From positions 6,138,001 to 6,202,000 of the forward strand of contig NZ_CP114039.1 of the NCBI RefSeq assembly GCF_026965535.1: DNA of 64,000 bases, written 5' to 3'. Both the position numbers and the translations under genes were made by a program. This stretch comes from Corallococcus sp. NCRR. GTDB lineage: Bacteria; Myxococcota; Myxococcia; Myxococcales; Myxococcaceae. The notes beneath the pieces were generated by a model that had not been told where the DNA came from, searched no databases, and saw only the letters and a list, made by a program, of their open reading frames with translations. Of the stretch, positions 31,539 to 39,064 are shown in pieces (the stretch's first letter is position 1; every line of letters starts with the position of its first letter).

Positions 31539-32900
31539 GTGCCCACGTCCCACACCGCTTGCTCGAACAACACCCCAGCTCCCCAGCCCCTTCCTCCAGG
31601 GACCTGGGGCCTGACGCGCGCCGAAGGCGGGCTGTGCCTGGAAGAAAGGTCGCTCGCGAGCCTGACGCAGCGCTGGGGGAGCCCGCTCTTCGTCGTCCAT
31701 GGCGCCCGGCTCACCGAGAATGTCCGGCGCTTCCAGCAGATGCCCGAGGGGCGGATGCGGGGGGCCGAGATCTTCTATTCGTACAAGACCAATCCGATCC
31801 CCGCCGTGCTCCAGCGGCTGTCACGGCTCGGGGTGGGCGCCGAGGTCGTCTCTCCGTACGAGCTGTGGCTCGCCCAGCGGCTCGGGGTCGCGTCCGAGCG
31901 GATCATCTACAACGGCCCCGGCAAGACGCCGGACGTGGCCCGCACGGTGGTCCAGAGCGAGCTGCTCATCACCCACCTGAACCATCGCGAGGAGATCGCG
32001 CTCGTCGCGGGGGCCGCCGCGGAGCTCGGGAAGCGCCCCCGGGTGGGCATGCGCGTGGCCACCTCGGACAGCTGGTCCGGCAAGTTCGGCATCCCGATCG
32101 CCGGAGGCCAGGCGCTGGCGGCCTACGAGGAGGCGATGATGCACCCCTCGCTGCGGGTCGTCGGGCTGCACGCGCACCGGGGCGTGGCCATCGAGGATGC
32201 GGAGACGCTGGAGCGCTTCGTTCAAGAGGTGCTGGAGTTCTGCGACACGCTGCACGGCCGGCTCGGGCTCGACGTGGAGATGCTCGACCTGGGTGGGAGC
32301 CTCGCGGTCCCGACGGTGCTGCCTCTGGACGACTCTCCCGTACCGCTCGCGGAGCGGGTCCAGCGGAGGCTCTCGATTGAACGGTACCTGGCGCTGCTCA
32401 TCGGCAGGGTCGAGGCCCACTTCCGTCGCGCCGGCCGTCCCGTGCCCCGCATCTTCCTGGAGCCCGGACGCGCGATGACCGGGAACACCCAGTTGCTGCT
32501 CTGCCAGGTCAGCAGTCTCAACGCGGCCGGAGCCGGGCCCGCGCGCGCCATCCTGGATGCCGGCGAAAACATCGCCCACATCCTGCACCGCGAGTATCAC
32601 GAGATCTTCCACGTCGAGCGGTGGGGGGAGTCCCCCAGCCAGACGTACTCCCTCGATGGTCCCACCTGCAGCCCCATGGACCGCCTTCGGACGGAGATCG
32701 AGCTCCCGCGGCTCCAGGTGGGAGACACGCTCGCGGTCATGGACGCGGGGGCGTATCTGGTCTCCTTCTCGAACTCCTTCTGCTTCCCGCAGCCCGGCAT
32801 CGTGATCCTGGACGAGGGCCGCGCGACGCTCGCCCGTCGCGCGGAGACCTACGAAGACATGATCGCCCGCGACCTCGCCGCGAACAGCGCCACCCGATGA
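31539..32900 (+). CDS. type III PLP-dependent decarboxylase (LysA/ODC family)
   Basis: A 453-residue fold-type III pyridoxal-phosphate enzyme. The barrel domain carries the Schiff-base Lys83 in YSYKTNP, VGLHAHRG near 205 and the phosphate-binding/Glu motif LEPGRAM near 305. The C-terminal beta domain has the AYLVSFSNSFC region. The family decarboxylates diaminopimelate, ornithine or arginine; the lack of neighbouring lysine genes and the partners here suggest a secondary-metabolite substrate (compare the Y4yA-like branch). GTG 31539 is chosen because AAAGGA lies 7 bases upstream and it fits the predicted transcription start. It overlaps the next gene by 4 bases. Confidence 0.82.
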   Translation: MPTSHTACSNNTPAPQPLPPGTWGLTRAEGGLCLEERSLASLTQRWGSPLFVVHGARLTENVRRFQQMPEGRMRGAEIFYSYKTNPIPAVLQRLSRLGVGAEVVSPYELWLAQRLGVASERIIYNGPGKTPDVARTVVQSELLITHLNHREEIALVAGAAAELGKRPRVGMRVATSDSWSGKFGIPIAGGQALAAYEEAMMHPSLRVVGLHAHRGVAIEDAETLERFVQEVLEFCDTLHGRLGLDVEMLDLGGSLAVPTVLPLDDSPVPLAERVQRRLSIERYLALLIGRVEAHFRRAGRPVPRIFLEPGRAMTGNTQLLLCQVSSLNAAGAGPARAILDAGENIAHILHREYHEIFHVERWGESPSQTYSLDGPTCSPMDRLRTEIELPRLQVGDTLAVMDAGAYLVSFSNSFCFPQPGIVILDEGRATLARRAETYEDMIARDLAANSATR

Positions 32901-34855
32901 ACGCCCAGGCCCTGTTGGTGCACCCGCCGCGGGACGAGCCGTCCTGCGTGCTGAGGGGGGCGGTCGTCGCGCTCTCGCACGGGCGCATCGAGGTGACGTA
33001 TCTCGCGCCGGGGGAACCGCCGCGCATCGCCGTCGCCGGCAATCCCCTGGCGCTCGAGGCCGCGCTGCCTGCCCGGGACACGGCGGCGTACGCCCTGTTC
33101 GCCGGCCTGGACAGCATCCTGGTCTCGGATCGCGATGCGCGGCGGGCGATCCTCGTCCCACGCGAGGGCATGTCGCTGCTGGAGGAGCAGGCCCCGCTCT
33201 ATGTCACGGGCCCGGATCCCAGGCACGCGGGCCGCTTCCGCGTGGAGGCCCATCGCGCGTCGGCTCCCACGAGCGTGCTGTACGTCGCGCAATCCTTCGG
33301 GCACACGACGGGCTGGGTGCCGGCCGTGCATGGCGCCCTCGCCAGGCTCCCGGACCCCATCCCGTTCACCGCGGCGATCCGCCGGCAGGAGGACGCGGCG
33401 TACGCGCGCCGGAAGGTCGGGGACACCGTGGGGTTCCACGTCGTTCCGCTCCACTACAGCGACGCGGAGTCGGGGACCGTCACGCCAGACGATGTCGCCA
33501 ACGTTTCGCGGCCGGAGTTCCTGAACCGCGAGGCCGCGCTCCTGTGGCTCGCGGTCAACCGTGAGCTGGCCCGGGCCAGCGCGGGCGCGGCCGCCATCGT
33601 GAACGACTGCCGGCCAGAGACCTGGATCCTTCACCAGCTCGCGGAGCATGCGCAGCGCAAGGACGTCCCCCTGCACGCCGTGCGGTACGCGTTCGAGGAA
33701 TTCGACTGGCTCCGTCGGCGGGTTCGCCAGACGGACGAGGCATCGGTAGCGCCGGGAATGGCCGAGCTCGTAGCCGCGTCCGCCCCGGCGATCCACACAC
33801 GGCGCGAGCTGAGGGACGCGTTGCGGGCCTCGGGCATCGAGCCGCGGCGCAACCCCTCGGTCGACTTCGAGGCCTCGAGCCGGGAGCTCATGGCCGCCGT
33901 GCCGGAGAGCGGCACCCTATGGTATCAGGCCATCAACTGGCGTGACTGGCTGTCGCTGGAGTCGGGCCGGCGGCCCTACGTGGTCATCCCGCCGCTCGGC
34001 CAGGCCAGCGCGCTCTGCCCGGAGCAGGCCGCGGATAGGGCAGGGGCCGTCCTCGCCCAGCGCTCGCCGACGCTCCAGCACCTCTTCACCCCGGAGGATT
34101 CGCGCGGCGTCGTGCTCGTGTCGCAGGGCAACGGCTTCTCCACCTGCAGCCGCCGGCACTGGCGCGCGATGCTGGAGATGGCGGCGAGGATGGAGGGGGT
34201 GCACTTCCTGTTCGCGGGTGGGAGCGCGGAGGATCGCGCATGGCTGGCGCTCGAGCTCGAGCGCTCGCAGCCCGGGAACGTGACGCTGCTCGGGTGGATC
34301 GACGAGCACTGGAGCACGTTCCTCCGGGCCCTGGCCGCGAAGCCCCAGGCGGCCTTCGTCTGCCGCCCGGGCCTGAGCAGCATCGGCGCCGCGCTGGTGA
34401 ACGGCATTCCCCCCCTCCTCATGTCCCCCGACCCCCTGGTGGGACCGGACGGCGCCGTGGACGCGATCACCGCGGAGGTGGCCATGGAGCGCGCGGTCTA
34501 CGCGTTCCAGCTCGAGCGGCTGTATGCCAGCCAGTGCGCGGCACACCGGAACTCGCCGCTGCCGGTGCTCCTTGACACCCTCGGCGGTGATGCGGAGCGG
34601 GCGCTGGCCACGCTGCGCCGTGCGGTGGACCCCGCCATCCAGTCGCGCCAGCGGGCGGCCATCGCCGGGTACTGCGATGGGTCGCGCGTCGCGCACCTCA
34701 TCGCGAGCGTGCTCACGCGCGAAGCGGCCTCCGGCGTGCTGCCCATCCAGGTCAAGCGCCGGATGCGCGACCAGGAGCTCGCCAGCCCGGGGGTGCCCTT
34801 CGGCGCGCTCCCATCGACAGACGCCCTCGCTTCGCGGGGGCTCGCACATCCATGA
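32897..34855 (+). CDS. GT-B-like protein in biosynthetic operon, 652 aa
   Basis: A large soluble protein without signal peptide. The C-terminal third looks like a GT-B glycosyltransferase nucleotide-sugar domain: VVLVSQGNGFSTCSRRHW near 412, HFLFAGGS near 438, GNVTLLGWIDE near 465 and FVCRPGLSSIGAALVNGIP near 490, the place of the MurG-like GSxT/E motifs. The N-terminal 380 residues have no recognised domain. It could transfer a sugar or amino sugar to the operon's product, but catalytic residues cannot be assigned with confidence. ATG overlaps the decarboxylase stop and its stop overlaps the next start (ATGA), so all three genes are translationally coupled. Confidence 0.6.
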   Translation: MNAQALLVHPPRDEPSCVLRGAVVALSHGRIEVTYLAPGEPPRIAVAGNPLALEAALPARDTAAYALFAGLDSILVSDRDARRAILVPREGMSLLEEQAPLYVTGPDPRHAGRFRVEAHRASAPTSVLYVAQSFGHTTGWVPAVHGALARLPDPIPFTAAIRRQEDAAYARRKVGDTVGFHVVPLHYSDAESGTVTPDDVANVSRPEFLNREAALLWLAVNRELARASAGAAAIVNDCRPETWILHQLAEHAQRKDVPLHAVRYAFEEFDWLRRRVRQTDEASVAPGMAELVAASAPAIHTRRELRDALRASGIEPRRNPSVDFEASSRELMAAVPESGTLWYQAINWRDWLSLESGRRPYVVIPPLGQASALCPEQAADRAGAVLAQRSPTLQHLFTPEDSRGVVLVSQGNGFSTCSRRHWRAMLEMAARMEGVHFLFAGGSAEDRAWLALELERSQPGNVTLLGWIDEHWSTFLRALAAKPQAAFVCRPGLSSIGAALVNGIPPLLMSPDPLVGPDGAVDAITAEVAMERAVYAFQLERLYASQCAAHRNSPLPVLLDTLGGDAERALATLRRAVDPAIQSRQRAAIAGYCDGSRVAHLIASVLTREAASGVLPIQVKRRMRDQELASPGVPFGALPSTDALASRGLAHP

Positions 34856-35949
34856 GGAACACCATGCCCGCGCATCCTGGATTGCCCCGAGACTTCTACG
34901 AACTGCGGCTGAAGCAGCTCTGGTCCGACGTCCTGCACCGTGACGACTTCGGGATGAAGGAGGACTTCTTCGCCCTTGGCGGAGACCACGCCAGGGCGGA
35001 GGCCCTTGTCGCCGAAATCTCGGCGCGGTTCGACAGCCCACTCTCGATGGCGGCGTTCCTCGATGCGCCGAACATCGAGCGAACGGGCTGTCTGCTGCGC
35101 GCGCGCTCCCGGAAGCTCAACACGCAGCCACTCATCCCGCTCCAGCCGAACGGCTCGAAGCGCCCCTTCTTCTTCCTGCCAGGCGGGGAGGGGGCCCCGC
35201 TCAACGCCTATGCGCTGGCGCGCTGGATGGGGCCGGATCAGCCCCTGTACGGCCTTCAGACCCGAGGCCTCCATGGCGAGCGCGCGCCGTTCGAGCGAAT
35301 CGAGGACATGGCGGCCGACCACATCGAGACCCTGCGCACCGTGCAGCCGCGCGGTCCCTACCTCCTGGGAGGCCATTGCTCCGGCGGCATGGTCGCGCTG
35401 GAGATGGCGCTGCAGCTTCAACGCAACGGGGAACAAGTGGCCGTGCTCGCGGTGTGCGACGCCTGGTCGCCCGCCAATCTCAACCTCCGCATGCCGAACG
35501 AGACCTTCCTGACCGACCTGGTCGAGTTCTACTCCATCGTCGCGGCGGGCTTCCGGTACTGGTTCGACGTGGACGTCGGGCTGAAGAGCGAAGAGATGCG
35601 GACCCTGGATCCGCGCGAGCGCGTCAGGCACTTCATGGACCTCGCCAGGAGGCACGGGGCCTATCCACCGGACGAGCCCGACGCGCGCATCGAGCACATC
35701 CTGGCGCTCTATCGCGCCGCCAGCGACTCCGCCTACGTGCCGGCCGAACGCTTCCGGGGGCCCATCACCTTCCTGCGCGCGATCGACAGCAAGTTCTGCG
35801 AAACGGTCACCGAGGGCTGGGAGGACCTCACGACCCAGCCGTTGCGCCTGCGCATGGTCCCGGGCAACCACGTCTCGCTGCTGACCGAGCCACACGTGCA
35901 GGCAGTGGCGAACGAGCTGCGCGCCGCCATCGCGGAGGCGCACGTGTAG
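34852..35949 (+). CDS. carrier-protein - thioesterase fusion with altered active sites
   Basis: A 365-residue protein. Residues 10-80 have the shape of a peptidyl/acyl carrier domain (LKQLWSDVLHRDDFGMKEDFFALGGD), but the phosphopantetheine-bearing Ser of GGDS is His46 (GGDHA). Residues 95-360 form an NRPS-type thioesterase: PFFFLPGGEGAPLNAY, GLQTRGL, the nucleophile motif GGHCSGG with Cys176 in place of Ser, an acid in AVCDAW near 200 and the catalytic His in PGNHVSLL near 340. A Cys nucleophile is known in some NRPS thioesterases. The carrier half probably cannot be loaded and may serve only in docking. It is the last gene of the operon; no synthetase modules are in the window. Confidence 0.82.
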   Translation: MRNTMPAHPGLPRDFYELRLKQLWSDVLHRDDFGMKEDFFALGGDHARAEALVAEISARFDSPLSMAAFLDAPNIERTGCLLRARSRKLNTQPLIPLQPNGSKRPFFFLPGGEGAPLNAYALARWMGPDQPLYGLQTRGLHGERAPFERIEDMAADHIETLRTVQPRGPYLLGGHCSGGMVALEMALQLQRNGEQVAVLAVCDAWSPANLNLRMPNETFLTDLVEFYSIVAAGFRYWFDVDVGLKSEEMRTLDPRERVRHFMDLARRHGAYPPDEPDARIEHILALYRAASDSAYVPAERFRGPITFLRAIDSKFCETVTEGWEDLTTQPLRLRMVPGNHVSLLTEPHVQAVANELRAAIAEAHV

Positions 35950-36097
35950 TGCTCGCCTTCTTGACGCGGTCCGGTTCCGGCCGCGAGCAGCCGGCGAAGA
36001 TGCGGTGCCGGAAGGAGGGGGGAACTTTTGTCGAACCTGGGGCCCGAAGAACGCGCTCTAAGCACCGGGCGTGGATCGCCACCCAGGACCCGGGAGG

Positions 36098-37621
36098 CTA
36101 TTGGCTGCCAGCCTTCTGCTTCTTGGGAATTTTCTGCCAGGCCTGCTGATACCTGCTCGTCAGCGTATAGTACGGTGAGCCAGCCTTCTCGACTTTGAGG
36201 TTGATTGCATGGTCGATGTGGCCTCCTTCGTCTTTGCGCTTGGTGTAGTCAAAATCCAACGCGTATAGATTTTTGATCTCCTCCTTGAGCGCACGCAGGA
36301 CTCCGCCACAGGTTGCACATGGGGGCTTCGCGCCCGCGATGTAGACAGATTTGGGGACGTTGTTGGTTTTCAAGCGCTCTGCGAGGACCAGCAGCAAGCG
36401 TTGCTCCGCATGCAGATCTGTTGGGGCCTCTTCTTGCTCTTTGAGGATGATCACGCACTTGCCGCCGGTCATCTTGTTGATGCATTCAGCAGTGGTGTTG
36501 GCGAACTTGCAACTCCCGTATTCCTTCAGGAGTGTCCTGCTCTCGGCGAAGCTTTGTTTGTTCGTGTCCTTGTCTGGGAGGAGTTTGATTGAGCTCTTTG
36601 CGGAAATACTGGCGAGTGTCGACGGTTTGTTCGCCGTCACGACGATGTATTCATCCATGCAGATGGCCTGAACTTCAGTCGCGTTCTTGCCGGCACTTGT
36701 GAAAACAGCCTTGGAGAGTTCGCCAAGCGCCTTCAAGGTTTGGGCGGTCTTGTCCGAAACGTCGCTGTCATCATTTTTTGGCAACACCCCTTCAGCGATG
36801 ATTGCGTCGCTTACCTCGGCGTCGAGCATGTCTCTGGCAAGCAAGTCGCGGAGTTTCATGATGGAATCAAGATATTTCGTATTGGTGGCATCAACGGGCT
36901 CGCTGATGTCGGTCCGCGTGTTGAGGACATCCATGAACTTCATGACCAGGTCTATCTTTTCATTGCTGAGCGCATTGATTGGCTTCCGCGCGAACTCCGA
37001 GGGGTCGCCAATCAGTGTCAAGAAGGACTCAAGGGCACAGTCTCCAAGCGGATTGGTTGTGATGTGGTCCGTGATCTGGGGATCGGCGCCGGAAGAGAGC
37101 TTGGCCACTTGATAGTGCGTGCCATCCCATTGAAGGGCGGTATTGTTTACCTCCCAGGTGCTCTCAGGGTCGCCGGCCGTCAGGTACCGCCAGTCTTTTT
37201 CTGATGGAATGGCAATCCTGAATCGCACGGAGAACATCAGTCCGAGCCTGTTTAGTTCCGTGAAGCCGATCCAAATACCCATCTTCCTGATGCGGGATCG
37301 ATACAGGGCGAGATGTTCATTTGTGATGGTCCAGTTCGTAATGGCTTTCCAGTCTCCTATGGTTGACGCTTCGAGTCGCCGAAAATGTCCGTTGAGTTCG
37401 CGAAGGATGATTCGGCAGAGATCGGTATTGTCTCCCTGGAGCTTGAGCGCTCGGTATTGCGAATCGAGGCTTTTTCGGTGCTCCTGTAGTTCCTTCTTCG
37501 CATCCTCGTCCAGTTCGTCCTTTTTCCACTGCGCGATGATGGAGTTGACACGCAGCGCATGCTCGACAAAGCAAGGCACGCAGTCTGCGTCGGCCTCGGT
37601 CGAGTGGTTTGAACAGGGCAT
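36098..37621 (-). CDS. protein with C-terminal deaminase-fold domain
   Basis: A 507-residue protein whose DNA is clearly A/T-richer than all neighbours, pointing to recent acquisition. The N-terminus has cysteine pairs (MPCSNHS, DCVPC). The last 120 residues carry zinc-deaminase motifs: DLHAEQRLL (His404, Glu406) and KPPCATCGG (Cys435, Cys438), the H-x-E and P-C-x-x-C pattern of the cytidine-deaminase fold. The middle 350 residues are unrecognised. Such lone deaminase domains at C-termini occur in bacterial toxins and immunity-type effectors as well as in base-modifying enzymes. ATG 37621 is preferred (TGAGG eight bases upstream) over a TTG 12 bases earlier. No immunity gene is evident beside it. 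Confidence 0.72.
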   Translation of the reverse strand: MPCSNHSTEADADCVPCFVEHALRVNSIIAQWKKDELDEDAKKELQEHRKSLDSQYRALKLQGDNTDLCRIILRELNGHFRRLEASTIGDWKAITNWTITNEHLALYRSRIRKMGIWIGFTELNRLGLMFSVRFRIAIPSEKDWRYLTAGDPESTWEVNNTALQWDGTHYQVAKLSSGADPQITDHITTNPLGDCALESFLTLIGDPSEFARKPINALSNEKIDLVMKFMDVLNTRTDISEPVDATNTKYLDSIMKLRDLLARDMLDAEVSDAIIAEGVLPKNDDSDVSDKTAQTLKALGELSKAVFTSAGKNATEVQAICMDEYIVVTANKPSTLASISAKSSIKLLPDKDTNKQSFAESRTLLKEYGSCKFANTTAECINKMTGGKCVIILKEQEEAPTDLHAEQRLLLVLAERLKTNNVPKSVYIAGAKPPCATCGGVLRALKEEIKNLYALDFDYTKRKDEGGHIDHAINLKVEKAGSPYYTLTSRYQQAWQKIPKKQKAGSQ

Positions 37622-37790
37622 GTTTGGCCTCAAGAAGAATGCACATCTGCGAGGGAGCGGGTAATCATTGCCAGCCGTGGATGTCGAATGGGAGGACTGA
37701 GCAGGTCAGGCCCGTTTCACGGGTGCCCAGGCGCGGCAGGCAAGGGCTGAGCAACCCGCCAGGACGGCTGGGTTCCCCCAGACCTACAAC

Positions 37791-38918
37791 ATGTCAACCG
37801 CCATCGCCGCGTCCCTGCTTTACGTCGTCGCGGCCACGCCCCCCGAAGCCTTTGTCCAACCGGTCTGCAAGTACGAACCGGGGACCGTGTACAAGCTCAA
37901 GTCCGTCCATGGGCCCAGCGCATCGAAGCCCGCCCACAAAACCGTCCCCATCGCCAACGGCTACCACCTCAATGTCAGCGTGAACGGCGGGCTTCCGTAC
38001 ACGGTCCTCGTCGATACCGGTTCGAACCTGCTGGTCCTCCCCTACGACAAGGTGGGCGGGCTGCCAGCGGATCCGAAAGCCCTCCCAAGCAGCTCCCTGG
38101 TCGTGTCTGGCCTGGTGCCCTACGGCTATGGCAGCAGCGGGTTCAGTTATCGTGGCTACCTCGTCGACGTGCCGGTCACCGTCAACCCGGTGCCCGCGAA
38201 CGCGGCGTTACCGAACGCGCCGACCGCGGCCAAGGTGACCGTCTATGCGGTGACGGAAACCTGCGGGAAGGAAAGCCACTGCGAGCCGGTGACAAAGAAC
38301 AGCACCCTCGGAATGATGGGAGTGGGCTTCCAGCCAACCCCTGCCCAGCTCGTGCGGAAGGACGGAACCCTCGCCAGCCACACCAACGTCTTCGCTGAAC
38401 TCCCGAACCTCCCGGCGGTGGGCTACATCTTCGGGCCCGAAGGCATCACGGTCGGGCTGAACGAGACCGAGACCCGGGGCATCACCTGGGCCCGCCTCGA
38501 CACGAATGGCAAGGCCAGCGGCTGCCTGACCATCACTCCGTCCAACGGCGGTCCAGGCAAGCCACTGTGCGGGACCATGCTGTTGGATACGGGGGTGGGG
38601 GAGCTGTTCGCGTGGGTGGGCGCGCAGACGCAGTGCCCGGCGCAAGCCGCCACCGCGCAGGTCGACGGTGGGGCCGTGAAGGCGGGGTTCGGTGGCGTTC
38701 CGTTCCCCGACGGGACGACGATCCAGATCACGTCTCCGAGCGCATCACCGTCGATGTCCTACTCCTTCACGGTCGGCAAGGCCGAGCCGGGCACACCCAA
38801 GCCGGCGCTCTGCATTGCTTCGCCGGAGCCTCACTCCAACATCGGACGCATGCCCCTCCAACGCTTCAGGTACGTCCGGAATGAGAGCTGCAAGGCTTTT
38901 GGCTTCTTGAAGCCTTGA
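37791..38918 (+). CDS. pepsin-like aspartic protease
   Basis: A 375-residue protein with the bilobal pepsin plan, uncommon in bacteria. The first catalytic motif is YTVLVDTGSNLLVLP (Asp75) and the second is GTMLLDTGVGELF (Asp266), about 190 residues apart as in A1-family proteases. A short hydrophobic N-terminus (MSTAIAASLLYVVAATPPEA) could be a signal peptide, and six or more cysteines fit an exported protein. The second motif has DTGV in place of DTGT/S. No good ribosome binding site precedes ATG 37791, so the start is uncertain. Divergent from the deaminase-fold gene across 169 bases. Confidence 0.75.
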   Translation: MSTAIAASLLYVVAATPPEAFVQPVCKYEPGTVYKLKSVHGPSASKPAHKTVPIANGYHLNVSVNGGLPYTVLVDTGSNLLVLPYDKVGGLPADPKALPSSSLVVSGLVPYGYGSSGFSYRGYLVDVPVTVNPVPANAALPNAPTAAKVTVYAVTETCGKESHCEPVTKNSTLGMMGVGFQPTPAQLVRKDGTLASHTNVFAELPNLPAVGYIFGPEGITVGLNETETRGITWARLDTNGKASGCLTITPSNGGPGKPLCGTMLLDTGVGELFAWVGAQTQCPAQAATAQVDGGAVKAGFGGVPFPDGTTIQITSPSASPSMSYSFTVGKAEPGTPKPALCIASPEPHSNIGRMPLQRFRYVRNESCKAFGFLKP

Positions 38919-38937
38919 CGGCCGCTACCCTCCGACA

Positions 38938-38962
38938 GGGGGCATGCCTGGGACGTGCCCCC
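38938..38962 (+). terminator. hairpin after pepsin-like gene
   Basis: Stem GGGGGCA (38938-38944) with TGCCCCC (38956-38962), 20 bases past the stop codon and about 100 bases before the GH15 gene. Confidence 0.55.
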
Positions 38963-39064
38963 GGAGCACCAGGCGGTCGCTCTCCCTCCGCCGTGACGGT
39001 TGCGCCTCCGCATCCCGGACGCCAGCGTCAAGGATTGATCATGAGGCAAGGGGGAGCCACGGCC

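Noticed and set aside
35950..36097. Small gene in the gap between the thioesterase fusion and the deaminase-fold gene
   Set aside because: Frames are short, without a start plus ribosome binding site, and have no recognisable protein.
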